64,000 nucleotides of DNA. Source: Tissierella sp. (GTDB lineage: Bacteria; Bacillota; Clostridia; Tissierellales; Tissierellaceae). Location of the stretch: the NCBI RefSeq assembly GCF_031460495.1, contig NZ_JAVKTS010000004.1, positions 186,001-250,000 on the forward strand, written 5' to 3'. Positions 43,374 to 52,671 of the stretch are shown one piece after another. The first letter of the stretch is position 1, and every line of letters starts with the position of its first letter. The notes beneath the pieces were generated by a model that worked only from the letters and a program-made list of their open reading frames with translations, was not told the origin of the DNA and ran no database searches. The position numbers and the translations under genes were made by a program.

Positions 43374-44123
43374 ATGAGAGAAAATAAAGTGCTGGCTGTA
43401 GTTAATGGTAAAGAAATATCAGAGGATACTGTATTAAAGTTTCTGAATGATTTAGGTCCACAAATGGCAATGCAATTTAAATCGCCAGAAGGAATTAAAA
43501 GAGTGGTAGATGAGTTAATAAACCAAGAAGTTATTTATTTAGATGCATTAGAAAAGGGTTTAGATAATGATGATAATTTTATTAAAGAATTAGAAAGAGT
43601 TAAGGAAGGTTTAATTAAGCAATATGCGTTAAATTCTCTTTTATCAAATATTACTGCTACAGAAGATGAAATTGAAAATTTCTACAATCAAAATAAAGAG
43701 AAGTTTCAAAAGCCAGAATCAGCAATAGCTTCACATATATTAATCGATACTGAAGAAAAAGCTAATGAAATAATTAAAGAGATTAATGAAGGACTTGCTT
43801 TTGAAGAAGCAGCTACAAAATATTCTTCCTGCCCATCTAAGGAACAAGGCGGAAATTTAGGAGAATTTACTAGAGGGCAAATGGTTCCAGAGTTTGAAGA
43901 AACTACTTTTTCTATGGAAGTTGATACGATTTCAAATCCAGTGAAAACTCAATTTGGATATCATATAATTAAATTAATAGCTAAAAATGAAGAATCCCTT
44001 AGTACATTTGATGAAGTTAAAGATCAATTAACTCAGCAAGTGACAGGAATGAAACAACAAGAAGCATATTTAAATAAAACGAATGAATTAAAGCAAAAAT
44101 ATGAGGTAGTAAATAATATGTAA
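43374..44123 (+). CDS. Parvulin-type peptidyl-prolyl isomerase (PpiC/PrsA-like)
   Basis: A 249-aa protein with a SurA/PrsA-like N-terminal helical domain (VVNGKEISEDTVLKFLNDLG), a parvulin domain (ASHILIDTEEKANEI to FGYHIIKL, about residues 115-215) and a C-terminal helix. GGNLGEFTRGQMVPEFE is the diagnostic parvulin loop. It has no signal peptide or lipobox, unlike PrsA, so it is probably cytoplasmic. TTGACA at 43302 may be its -35 box. It sits directly upstream of the Nqr-like operon, with a terminator in between. Confidence 0.88.
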   Translation: MRENKVLAVVNGKEISEDTVLKFLNDLGPQMAMQFKSPEGIKRVVDELINQEVIYLDALEKGLDNDDNFIKELERVKEGLIKQYALNSLLSNITATEDEIENFYNQNKEKFQKPESAIASHILIDTEEKANEIIKEINEGLAFEEAATKYSSCPSKEQGGNLGEFTRGQMVPEFEETTFSMEVDTISNPVKTQFGYHIIKLIAKNEESLSTFDEVKDQLTQQVTGMKQQEAYLNKTNELKQKYEVVNNM

Positions 44124-44126
44124 TAA

Positions 44127-44157
44127 AAACAGAGATCTTTCGATCTCTGTTTTTATT
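44127..44157 (+). terminator. Terminator after ppiC-like gene
   Basis: AAAAACAGAGATC with GATCTCTGTTTTT around a TTTC loop. Confidence 0.9.
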
Positions 44158-44276
44158 TCCATTAAAAAATGGTGTTTTAGTTAGATAACTATATTCAAAT
44201 GGTAATGGATGTTATTTTCGCCAATAATAGGGAATATATTACTTATATAAAATAATTGTAATTTGGAGGTGGTATT

Positions 44277-45260
44277 TTGTTCAAGGAGAATTTCCCAAAG
44301 TATTTTATTAAGCAGAAGATGATGAGAACTGTTATTATTTCTTTAATACCAATAATATTTGCATCCGTATATTTCTTTGGATGGAGAACCTTGGCACTTT
44401 TAGGAATTGTCACAGTCTTCGGGGTAGGGACAGAATGGATTTTTGGAAGGAAATACAATAGAAAGATTTCAGAGGCAATATTTGTTAGTTGTATTCTTTA
44501 TACCATGACATTACCTTCAACAACACCATTCTGGATAGCAGTAGTAGGAATTATATTTGGAATTGTATTTGGGAAAGAAGTATTTGGAGGTTTTGGGAAG
44601 AATGTTTTCAATCCTGCTTTAGTTGCTAGAGCCTTCGTATATGTATCTTTCCCTACACCACTTACAATAGAGTGGTCAAAGGCTGCAATAGGTTTCCCAG
44701 GTGGATTTAGTACTTATGTTACAGAGGGAATAGAGGCAGTATCTCAAGCAACTCCAATGCTATTATTTAGAGATACAGGTAAATTAACTTCAATTATGGA
44801 CTTGCTAATAGGAAATGTCTCAGGATCCATAGGTGAGACAAGTTCTATTTTAATAATTCTTGCAGCTATTTATCTAATATATAAAAAGGTTGCTTCTTGG
44901 CAAATCATGGCAGGAGTATTAATAGGATTCACTGGGTTAAGTAGTAGCTTGTACTTATTAGGTAATAGTCAGATTCCTACTCCTATTTTTGGAATTCTTG
45001 CAGGAGGATTATTATTTGGAACTGTATTTATGGCCACTGATCCTATATCTGCTCCAAAGACAAAGGCTGGTAAATGGATATATGGCATTCTCATAGGTAT
45101 TGTGACAGTAATCATTAGGGGATATGCTCTATTTGCTGGAGGCATGATGTTTGCCATACTTATAGCTAATACCTTTGCTCCAATTATAGACGAAGGAGTT
45201 AACTATTTTAAAAAACGAAAAAAAGAAGATAAGTCTGGGGAAAAAGAGGTGGCAATATGA
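44277..45260 (+). CDS. NqrB/RnfD-like membrane subunit of an ion-pumping oxidoreductase
   Basis: A 327-aa membrane protein with about nine or ten hydrophobic segments, shared family of NqrB and RnfD. The covalent FMN site is visible as SGSIGETSS near residue 185 (threonine in GETS), and FGKNVFNPALVARAF is conserved. The length is nearer RnfD than NqrB, but the operon ends with an NqrF. The start is TTG behind GGAGGTGG. The next gene overlaps it by 4 bp. It begins a five-gene operon with no nqrA or rnfB/rnfC. Confidence 0.88.
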   Translation: MFKENFPKYFIKQKMMRTVIISLIPIIFASVYFFGWRTLALLGIVTVFGVGTEWIFGRKYNRKISEAIFVSCILYTMTLPSTTPFWIAVVGIIFGIVFGKEVFGGFGKNVFNPALVARAFVYVSFPTPLTIEWSKAAIGFPGGFSTYVTEGIEAVSQATPMLLFRDTGKLTSIMDLLIGNVSGSIGETSSILIILAAIYLIYKKVASWQIMAGVLIGFTGLSSSLYLLGNSQIPTPIFGILAGGLLFGTVFMATDPISAPKTKAGKWIYGILIGIVTVIIRGYALFAGGMMFAILIANTFAPIIDEGVNYFKKRKKEDKSGEKEVAI

Positions 45261-45862
45261 AGAAATCCTTTAGCTTTCCAATAATTTTTATGGTCATACT
45301 AACAGCTTTTTTTACTTTTATATTGGCTTTTCTTAATTATAGTACAGCTGATAAAATATCATTTAATAAAGAATTAGAGTTAAATAAGAAACTTCTTTAT
45401 ATTTTTGATATTACTCCATCCTCTGGAGAACCTGATGAAATTAGCCAGGCCTTTATGGATAATATAGGATCTATACCCTTTGATGATGAGCCTTTGTATG
45501 TACATCATGGAGAAAATGAAGAAGTTCTAGGATATGCTGTCCCAATAAATGGATCTGGTCTATGGGGAAGCATAGAGGGGTTTGTTGGGATTTCATCAGA
45601 TTATTCAACAATACTTGGATTAGATTTTACATCTCATAGTGAAACACCAGGATTAGGTGGTAGAATATCTGAGGAGTGGTTTAGGGAGCAATTTAGGGGC
45701 ATAGATATAACCGCGGCAAAGAATGGAGAGTATATTATATATAAACCAGCATCGGGAGGAAATGTAGATGCTATAGCTGGGGCTACTCTAACATCTAAAT
45801 CCGTAAGCAATTTTGTAAATGATGATATATATAATTTTATTAGGTTGAGGAAGGGGGAATAG
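45257..45862 (+). CDS. NqrC/RnfG-like FMN-binding subunit
   Basis: A 201-aa subunit with one N-terminal membrane helix (FPIIFMVILTAFFTFILAFL) and an outward-facing FMN-binding domain. The covalent flavin motif is AGATLTSKS near residue 180 (S/AGATxT consensus). GLWGSIEGFVGI and HSETPGLGGRISEEWF are family landmarks. It overlaps the upstream subunit gene by ATGA and touches the next one, so expression is tightly coupled. Confidence 0.9.
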   Translation: MKKSFSFPIIFMVILTAFFTFILAFLNYSTADKISFNKELELNKKLLYIFDITPSSGEPDEISQAFMDNIGSIPFDDEPLYVHHGENEEVLGYAVPINGSGLWGSIEGFVGISSDYSTILGLDFTSHSETPGLGGRISEEWFREQFRGIDITAAKNGEYIIYKPASGGNVDAIAGATLTSKSVSNFVNDDIYNFIRLRKGE

Positions 45863-46498
45863 ATGATGAAAGGCGATAGCCCTAAAAAGATTTTCATGAT
45901 GGGGATTTGGAAGGATAACCCCGTTCTGGTTCAGATAATAGGTATTTGTTCTGCTCTTGCTGTAACTAATCTTATGTTAAACTCTTTGATTATGGGAGTA
46001 GGGTTAATGTTTGTTACTGCATTTTCATCTTTTACAGTATCATTGATTAGAACTTTCACTCCAAAACATATTAGGATGATGGTTCAAGTACTCATTATAG
46101 CTGCTTATGTAATTATAGTTGATATTTTCTTGCAAGCTTATATGCCAGAAATGAGTAAAGCGTTGGGACCTTATGTAGGACTTATTATTACCAATTGTAT
46201 AATTATGGGTAGAGCAGAAGCCTATGCACAAAAGAATCCCCCTATTGCTTCATTTTTAGATGGATTGGCTTCAGGACTAGGTTATACCATAGTTCTTCTA
46301 ATTATCGCATTCATAAGGGAATTGATGGGGTTTGGATCGATTTTTGGTATTCCGGTGTTAGGAGAATGGTGGACACCTTGGACAATTATGATAATGCCTC
46401 CAGCTGCATTTTTCATACTAGCCGTTGTTATTTGGGTAACTAAAAATATTCAGGATAAAGAGAAAGATGAAAAGAAAGGCGAGGTGGTTAGCTCATGA
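45863..46498 (+). CDS. NqrD/RnfE-like membrane subunit
   Basis: A 211-aa integral membrane protein with six hydrophobic segments, one of the homologous pair NqrD/NqrE (RnfE/RnfA). It contains GLIITNCIIMGRAEAYAQKN, the conserved half-helix with the cysteine that takes part in the intramembrane iron-sulfur centre. It begins immediately after the previous stop; a second ATG one codon later is equally possible. Its 3' end overlaps the next gene by 4 bp. Confidence 0.9.
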   Translation: MMKGDSPKKIFMMGIWKDNPVLVQIIGICSALAVTNLMLNSLIMGVGLMFVTAFSSFTVSLIRTFTPKHIRMMVQVLIIAAYVIIVDIFLQAYMPEMSKALGPYVGLIITNCIIMGRAEAYAQKNPPIASFLDGLASGLGYTIVLLIIAFIRELMGFGSIFGIPVLGEWWTPWTIMIMPPAAFFILAVVIWVTKNIQDKEKDEKKGEVVSS

Positions 46499-47085
46499 TA
46501 GAACTTAATCCTTTCGTAATATTTCTTGCAGCAATATTTACAAACAATATGATATTTAGCAATTTTTTAGGCATGTGTTCGTTCATAGCTGTTTCAAGGG
46601 AGATTCCTACTTCCCTTGGACTTGGTCAGGCGGTTACTTTTGTTTTAACATGTACAACCATAATAAATTATCTAATATACCATTATATTTTGTTACCTTT
46701 AGGCTTAGATTACTTAAGATTTATACTTTTTATTGTTAGTATAGCTGCATTTGTACAACTTTTAGAAATGATAGTAGAAAGATACCTGCCAAATCTATAT
46801 TATGCACTTGGTATATTTTTACCTTTGATAACTGTTAACTGTGCAATTTTAGGAGTTTCATTGTTTATGATAATTCGTAAATATGACTTGCTTCAATCAA
46901 TTGGTTTTAGTATTGGTTCTGGAATTGGATGGACATTAGCTATTGTAGCTCTAGCTGGTATTCGTCAGAAACTAAAAAAAGCTTCTGTTCCTAAGGGTCT
47001 TGAAGGTCCAGGTATAACCTTAATCATTACTGGATTAATGGCATTAGCCTTCATAGGCTTTTCAGGCATAGTCCAAATCCAATAG
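46495..47085 (+). CDS. NqrE/RnfA-like membrane subunit
   Basis: A 196-aa integral membrane protein with six helices. It starts with FVIFLAAIFTNNMIFSNFLG and carries LITVNCAILGVSLFMIIRKY, including the cysteine that pairs with that of the preceding subunit in the intramembrane [2Fe-2S] site known in Nqr/Rnf. The nqrF-like gene follows after 11 bp with a strong GGGGGG-type site. Confidence 0.92.
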   Translation: MIELNPFVIFLAAIFTNNMIFSNFLGMCSFIAVSREIPTSLGLGQAVTFVLTCTTIINYLIYHYILLPLGLDYLRFILFIVSIAAFVQLLEMIVERYLPNLYYALGIFLPLITVNCAILGVSLFMIIRKYDLLQSIGFSIGSGIGWTLAIVALAGIRQKLKKASVPKGLEGPGITLIITGLMALAFIGFSGIVQIQ

Positions 47086-47096
47086 GGGGGCGAAAG

Positions 47097-48197
47097 ATGA
47101 AAGAGATAATTATAACAACTATTGCAGTTACAGCAATTTCAGCAGTATTTGCTTTTTTGCTTACTCTTGCCGATAGGACTATCGGTGATTATGGGGAAGT
47201 AAAACTACTAATAAATAATGATAAGGAATTTACGGTTCGTGGTGGTAGTTCACTTTTATCCACTTTAATTGATGAGAAAATTTTTATTCCATCAGCTTGT
47301 GGAGGAAAGGGGACTTGTGGATACTGCAAGGTAAAAGTTCATTCTGGTGGTGGACCTGTTTTACCTACAGAAACACCATTTCTTACAGAAAAAGAGCTGA
47401 AAAGTGATGTACGACTATCGTGTCAATGTAAAGTTAAGCAAGAGATAAGTATCGAGATTCCAGAGGAACTATTTAATGTTAAAGAATATATTGCAACAGT
47501 TGAAGAAATGGAAAATATGACTGATGTAATAAAAAGATTGAAACTTAAACTACCAGAAGGTGAGGAAATTAGCTTTAAGCCAGGGCAATTTATTCAACTA
47601 ATGGCTCCTATATATGATGGTAATGATGAAGAAGTTTATAGGGCATATTCTATAGCATCTTCAGCTGCAGACAAAACTCATATAGAATTATTTATAGGGT
47701 ATGTGCCTGGTGGAAAAGCTACTACCTATGTACATCAACATCTAAAGGTAGGTGATGAGGTCAGGATTAATGGACCATATGGTCATTTTTATTATCAAGA
47801 TGATAACGACAGGGAAATGATTTTAGTTGCAGTAGGAACTGGTATAGCGCCTATCTTTTCAATACTTAATCACATGAAAGAAGAAAACATTCAGAGAAAG
47901 GCAAGATTTTACTTTGGAGCAAAAACTCCAAGTGATTTGTTCCTATTAGATTATTTTAAAGATTTAGAAGATACATTATACGACTTTAAATTCATACCTA
48001 CACTTTCAAGAGTAACTGAAGGACATAATTGGGACGGGGAAAGGGGAAGAGTTAACAATGCTTTGGATAAGTATTTAACTGATACAGAACATAAAGAGGC
48101 TTATCTTTGTGGAAATCCTCCTATGATACAATCTGTGATGGAATCCTTGAAAGCAAAAGGATTGAAAGATGAGTTGATTTACTTTGATGAATTTTAA
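47097..48197 (+). CDS. nqrF: NqrF-like NADH-oxidising subunit
   Basis: A 366-aa protein with an N-terminal membrane helix (IAVTAISAVFAFLLTL), a plant-type [2Fe-2S] ferredoxin domain with cysteines in SACGGKGTCGYCK and LSCQCK, an FAD domain with RAYSIASSA and an NAD domain with VAVGTGIAPI and YLCGNPPM. This matches NqrF, the NADH entry point, and has no counterpart in Rnf. The five genes therefore make an Nqr-type set BCDEF without subunit A. A terminator follows at once. Confidence 0.9.
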   Translation: MKEIIITTIAVTAISAVFAFLLTLADRTIGDYGEVKLLINNDKEFTVRGGSSLLSTLIDEKIFIPSACGGKGTCGYCKVKVHSGGGPVLPTETPFLTEKELKSDVRLSCQCKVKQEISIEIPEELFNVKEYIATVEEMENMTDVIKRLKLKLPEGEEISFKPGQFIQLMAPIYDGNDEEVYRAYSIASSAADKTHIELFIGYVPGGKATTYVHQHLKVGDEVRINGPYGHFYYQDDNDREMILVAVGTGIAPIFSILNHMKEENIQRKARFYFGAKTPSDLFLLDYFKDLEDTLYDFKFIPTLSRVTEGHNWDGERGRVNNALDKYLTDTEHKEAYLCGNPPMIQSVMESLKAKGLKDELIYFDEF

Positions 48198-48203
48198 TAT
48201 TAT

Positions 48204-48231
48204 AGAGAAATCCTTTGGATTTCTCTTTTTG
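48204..48231 (+). terminator. Terminator of the nqr-like operon
   Basis: AGAGAAATCC with GGATTTCTCT around TTT, then TTTTG. Confidence 0.88.
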
Positions 48232-48307
48232 TGGACTATTATTTTACAATTTATGATATAATTAAATAAGAACATTATTGAATAAAATATCCTTAGGGGG
48301 ATGAGGA

Positions 48308-49654
48308 ATGAAGCTAGAGTTATTTGACTTTATTGATGAAACTTTAGAGCTCATAGAAGAAAGAAAGGAAAGCATAGAAAATGTAGCTGATTCTTTGGAG
48401 AAGTTTTTTACTGATAGTTTTTTCATTAATGATCACTTTTTGAATGTTAATTATAGAATTAAATCTCCTGAGAGCTTAAGAGAAAAAATATTACGTCATA
48501 GCTTTTATATTAAGTATAAAACACCAGAAAATTTATTAAATAATCTATCGGACCTAATAGGATTTAGGATAGAATGTAGGTTTATTGAAGATGAAGATAA
48601 GATTTATAGAGATATTGTAGAGTTATTTAAAATAAAAGGTGATAATGGATTTTACACAAATCCTTTAAATTCAAATATAATGTTGCAATTAGATGTAAAA
48701 CAGCCTCAAAAGCAAAAAAACGGATTTGAAATATATAAAATAGATGGGAAACATTGCAAAGATGGAGTATGCATTAACTTTGAGCTACAAATAAAATCCC
48801 TTGTTAATGTATTCTGGGGAGAAATAGATCATAGAATTTTGTACAAAAACTTTAATTACATGTTAACAGAAGACTTTTTTAGAGATATAATGTCTTCAAT
48901 TAAAGATAATTTATCCATGATTGATAGGCAATTAATGCTAGTATATAATCATCTAAACGGAATGGATGCAAGCAATTCCTTGACAAAAAAAACTCAATTA
49001 CAAGCTTTGTTATCTAAGATTATACATGATATATATATAGTTAAAATAAGGCAAGAAATAGGATTTGTAGTAGATTTTAAAAAATCCACAGATGTGATTG
49101 TAAATTACATATTTATGAAAGGTGGACCAGAAGAATCAGAAAATTATAGTGTAAATTTCCTTAGAATACTAAACAGATTAAATGAAATAGGGAAAAACAG
49201 TATACCTTTTAATAGATATATAAAATTTGAGAGGGATATATTCTTCAATGATAATTTTACAAGAAAAGTAGGGAGTAATATTCTTGAAATCATTAATAAG
49301 GACTTTAGATGGAATTTATTCTTCAGAATAATATTTGAAATAGAAGAGGGCAATAATGCTGAAGACTTTGAAGGTTTTATGATATTTATTAGATATAGAT
49401 TTCATGAAAATTTAATGATTATACTAGAAGATAAATACATGAAAGAATCTGATAAGGAAGAAATTGTCAACTGCATATTGGATAATATAGCAACTGCATT
49501 TTCCAAAGAAATAGAGGTTGATTTCTTAAGTGATTGTAGCATTAAATCATTAAATCAAAAGATCGAAAAGAATTTTAAAAACATTCTATCCTTTGAGGAT
49601 TGGAAGAATAGTAAACAAGAAATTTTAGATTTAATATTATGCCATGATTTTTAA
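48308..49654 (+). CDS. RelA/SpoT-like nucleotidyltransferase domain protein
   Basis: A 448-aa protein. Residues about 40-195 match the (p)ppGpp synthetase fold: YRIKSPESLREKI (the RxKxxxS region), LIGFRIECRFIED with the acidic metal ligand region and FELQIKSLVNVFWGEIDHRI, the typical end of the domain. The usual GYxSxH stretch is not intact (GFEIYKIDGKH). No hydrolase HD domain and no TGS domain were seen. The C-terminal 230 residues are of unknown type. It may make an alarmone or may have a changed activity. GGGGGATGAGGA lies before the ATG. Confidence 0.72.
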   Translation: MKLELFDFIDETLELIEERKESIENVADSLEKFFTDSFFINDHFLNVNYRIKSPESLREKILRHSFYIKYKTPENLLNNLSDLIGFRIECRFIEDEDKIYRDIVELFKIKGDNGFYTNPLNSNIMLQLDVKQPQKQKNGFEIYKIDGKHCKDGVCINFELQIKSLVNVFWGEIDHRILYKNFNYMLTEDFFRDIMSSIKDNLSMIDRQLMLVYNHLNGMDASNSLTKKTQLQALLSKIIHDIYIVKIRQEIGFVVDFKKSTDVIVNYIFMKGGPEESENYSVNFLRILNRLNEIGKNSIPFNRYIKFERDIFFNDNFTRKVGSNILEIINKDFRWNLFFRIIFEIEEGNNAEDFEGFMIFIRYRFHENLMIILEDKYMKESDKEEIVNCILDNIATAFSKEIEVDFLSDCSIKSLNQKIEKNFKNILSFEDWKNSKQEILDLILCHDF

Positions 49655-49684
49655 AGTATTTGAATGATTTCAAATACTTTTTTT
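49653..49684 (+). terminator. Terminator after the RelA/SpoT-like gene
   Basis: AAAGTATTTGAA with TTCAAATACTTT around TGAT, then TTTT. Confidence 0.88.
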
Positions 49685-49729
49685 GGTATTGGGTAAAAAT
49701 ATAGTAAGTAAAAATAAGGAGTTGAGATC

Positions 49730-51496
49730 ATGCAATTATTTAACAGAGTAAAATTAACTTTAATAAGCATAAAAAAAAGCATAGAAAGATTTCCAATAAC
49801 AGTAGCTGTATCTACAATTTTGGTTATCATTCTTATTTATTTAAATGAAAGTCATATAATAGGTAACAGTAGAGAAACCTTACAGAAGATAAACTTAGTT
49901 CTAGGACTTGGCATACCTTTATCCCTTTGTATTGGACTGCTAATAGAAAGATTTTTTAGAAATGATAGACATAAATCAATGGCTTTATATATGGTTGGGA
50001 TTGCTTTTCTAATACTATATTATTTTGCCTTTCTTGAGACTTCTGGAATAGTAGCCATATCTAGATATTTAGCAACTATGATTTCTTTGATTTTGGCATT
50101 TCTTTATACATCTAGAATTGGCAGGAAAGATGGATATGAATACTATGTAATGGATGTATATTCTAGTTTTGCTTTAACCTTTATATATTCATTCATTCTT
50201 TATTTTGGTATAGTAGCAATATTATTTACTATCAACCAATTGTTTGATGCTAATATAAATGGTGAAATTTATTATTATATGTTTTTAGTAGTATCTTTGA
50301 TATTTGCCATTTCTTTATTTTTGTCAAAATTACCATCTGTAGGCGAAGAGTACCATGGTGTAGAATATACAAAACCCTTAAAGATACTTTTGACCTATAT
50401 AGTTATTCCTTTGATAACAATCTATACTACAATTCTCTATGTGTATTTTGCAAAAATACTTATTACTGGAGAATGGCCTAGGGGGTTAGTATCTCATCTA
50501 GTATTATGGTATTCCACCATATCTGTTGGAGTTATATTTTTAATTACTCCAATTTTAGAGGAAAATAAAGTAGCAAAGATGTTTAAGTTTTGGTTTCCAA
50601 AAATAATATTACCAATTCTTTTTATGATGTTTATGTCTATTTACCAAAGAATAAATCAATATGGCATAACAGAAAATAGATATTACTTAGTAGTTCTTGG
50701 ATTATGGGTTTTAGGAATAATGATATATTTTTCATTAAAGAAACCCTTAAGAAATATTATTATACCTATTAGTTTATCCATTATAATGTTAAATTCAGTA
50801 TTCGGACCCCTCAGTAGTTTTGCTATATCCAAATATAGTCAAAATAAAAGATTTGAAAGCATATTACAGGAAAACAATATGTTATCTGCTAGTGAGATTG
50901 CTAAAAATGATAGTATTTCAACTGATGATAAGAGAGAGATTAGTAATATAATTAGTTATTTTAACAATAATCATAAGTTAGAAGACATTAAAATTCTGCC
51001 AAAGGACTTTGACTTAGATAAAATGGAGAGTACATTTGGATTTAAATATGAGCCATATTATTCCTATCCATATGAGCAGAGTAAATATTTTTATTATGGT
51101 ACTAATAATGCAGAGGATGTTATTGATATAAGCGGATATAATTATTATCTAAATATGAATTCGTGGAATGAAAACAATAGAGAAGTTGATGGTTTAATTC
51201 TAAAATATAATAGAGCAAACAATACTCTGACTATATCTAGTGATGAGATAGATATACTAGAACAAGATATAACTGATTTTGTAAAAGATATTTATGAAAA
51301 ACAGGAAGCTAAAAGTCCAAATGAAGGGAAAACCATGGTTGATTATAAGGATATGAGTTATAGCGTGGCAATTAATAGTGATTCCCATAATATTGACCTG
51401 AAATTCATATTTACAGAGATAAATCTGAGAATAGATGAAAATAATAACTTTGTAATCGAAAATGCAAGTTTTATATTATTGATTAGTAATAAGTGA
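49730..51496 (+). CDS. DUF4153 membrane protein
   Basis: A 588-aa protein: residues 1-360 contain about eleven hydrophobic segments with the DUF4153 pattern (FYTSRIGRKDGYEYYVMDVY-like loop and ILLTYIVIPLITIYTTILYV), and the last ~220 residues are a polar domain, probably outside the membrane. AAGGAG precedes the ATG. The function of DUF4153 is unknown. It is followed after 55 bp by the ferritin-like gene, without a terminator between. Confidence 0.78.
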   Translation: MQLFNRVKLTLISIKKSIERFPITVAVSTILVIILIYLNESHIIGNSRETLQKINLVLGLGIPLSLCIGLLIERFFRNDRHKSMALYMVGIAFLILYYFAFLETSGIVAISRYLATMISLILAFLYTSRIGRKDGYEYYVMDVYSSFALTFIYSFILYFGIVAILFTINQLFDANINGEIYYYMFLVVSLIFAISLFLSKLPSVGEEYHGVEYTKPLKILLTYIVIPLITIYTTILYVYFAKILITGEWPRGLVSHLVLWYSTISVGVIFLITPILEENKVAKMFKFWFPKIILPILFMMFMSIYQRINQYGITENRYYLVVLGLWVLGIMIYFSLKKPLRNIIIPISLSIIMLNSVFGPLSSFAISKYSQNKRFESILQENNMLSASEIAKNDSISTDDKREISNIISYFNNNHKLEDIKILPKDFDLDKMESTFGFKYEPYYSYPYEQSKYFYYGTNNAEDVIDISGYNYYLNMNSWNENNREVDGLILKYNRANNTLTISSDEIDILEQDITDFVKDIYEKQEAKSPNEGKTMVDYKDMSYSVAINSDSHNIDLKFIFTEINLRIDENNNFVIENASFILLISNK

Positions 51497-51551
51497 TAGA
51501 TTAAAAAAGTTGGGTAAGTATTAAATGAAAATACAAGGAGGGATAAGTCAA

Positions 51552-52043
51552 ATGTATAAGGAAGAACTAGATATAATAAGTCAAGCAATTATAAATGAGA
51601 TTGAAGGTTATGAATTTTATAAGATGGCTTCAAATCAAATAGGAACTGCAGATAGTAAGGAAGCTTTTTTAGAATTAGCTAATGAGGAGTTAAAACACAT
51701 AGAATACTTAAAAGCATTATTTAATAAAATTAAAGATAATAATGAGGATGATATAAGATTAGCATTAGAAACATCTCCACCTTCACCCAACATATATAAA
51801 TGGAATAAGGTAGATAAAGAATATACTTCATTAGCCATGTCAGTTTTTGGGATAGGGATTCAGATGGAGAAAGCATCTATAGAGTTCTATGAAGATGCAA
51901 AATCAAAGACAAATTTTGATGAGGGTAGGAAACTATTTGATTTACTGATTAAATGGGAAAGAGTCCACCTAGATCAATTTACTGAACAATATAACAAGCA
52001 TAAGACTGATTGGTGGTCTGACCAAAGTTTTGCACCTTTTTAG
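51552..52043 (+). CDS. Ferritin-like/rubrerythrin-type diiron protein
   Basis: A 163-aa four-helix protein. The metal-ligand pattern is visible as EIEGYEFYKMAS, EELKHIEYL, EKASIEFYEDA and WERVHLDQF, i.e. two pairs of Glu with ExxH motifs. There is no rubredoxin-type Cys domain, so it is a simple ferritin-like or erythrin-like protein, possibly for peroxide handling or iron. The start at 51552 is behind AAGGAGGG; the longer frame from 51525 begins before that site. Confidence 0.82.
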   Translation: MYKEELDIISQAIINEIEGYEFYKMASNQIGTADSKEAFLELANEELKHIEYLKALFNKIKDNNEDDIRLALETSPPSPNIYKWNKVDKEYTSLAMSVFGIGIQMEKASIEFYEDAKSKTNFDEGRKLFDLLIKWERVHLDQFTEQYNKHKTDWWSDQSFAPF

Positions 52044-52053
52044 ATAATAGCTA

Positions 52054-52077
52054 ACAGGGGATAACCCCTGTTTTTTA
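52054..52077 (+). terminator. Terminator after the ferritin-like gene
   Basis: ACAGGGG with CCCCTGT around ATAA and then TTTTT, 10 bp after the stop. Confidence 0.9.
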
Positions 52078-52150
52078 TGTGAATATAGTAGTATAATACT
52101 ATTGTAAATAATTAATATTATTATAAGATTTATGGGGAGGAAAAGAATAT

Positions 52151-52627
52151 ATGAAAGAGATATATTTGGCTGGAGGATGTTTTTGGGGTGTAGAAGAATA
52201 TATGTCAAGGATAGATGGAGTTGTGGATACAGCTGTAGGATATGCAAATGGGATCAAAGAAAACCCAACTTATGAGGAAGTATGTACAGGTATTACTGGT
52301 CATGCAGAGACTACTTATGTAAAATTTGATGATAAGATTGTAACTTTAGAAGAAATATTAAATAAGTTTTGGAAAATAGTAGATCCTACTATATTAAACA
52401 GACAAGGTCCAGATATAGGAAATCAATATAGAACTGGGATTTACTATATTGATGAAACTGACTTAGAACCAATAAATAAAACTTTAGAAGAACAGAAAAA
52501 TAAATATGATAAACCAATAGTAACTGAGATTATGGAACTGAAATGCTTCTATGAAGCAGAGGAATATCATCAAGATTATTTGAAGAAAAATCCAGGTGGT
52601 TATTGCCACATTAACTTAAATATCTAA
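52151..52627 (+). CDS. msrA: Peptide methionine-S-sulfoxide reductase MsrA
   Basis: A 158-aa MsrA that repairs methionine S-sulfoxide in proteins. The catalytic motif GCFWG has its cysteine at residue 10; [21 protein letters not shown] is the substrate-binding region. One more cysteine ([14 protein letters not shown]) and another at GGYCHIN may act as resolving residues. There is no MsrB domain. GGGGAGG lies 11 nt before the ATG. Confidence 0.95.
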   Translation: MKEIYLAGGCFWGVEEYMSRIDGVVDTAVGYANGIKENPTYEEVCTGITGHAETTYVKFDDKIVTLEEILNKFWKIVDPTILNRQGPDIGNQYRTGIYYIDETDLEPINKTLEEQKNKYDKPIVTEIMELKCFYEAEEYHQDYLKKNPGGYCHINLNI

Positions 52628-52653
52628 AGGAATCCTTAAAGGGATTCTTTTAT
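52627..52653 (+). terminator. Terminator after msrA
   Basis: AAGGAATCC with GGGATTCTT around a TTAAA loop, then TTATT; a moderate stem. Confidence 0.7.
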
Positions 52654-52671
52654 TGTGTGAGGATTGAGAAA

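Noticed and set aside
44277-48197. Annotation of the five-gene operon as a normal Rnf complex
   Set aside because: No RnfB or RnfC gene is present, and the last gene has the ferredoxin-FAD-NAD layout of NqrF.
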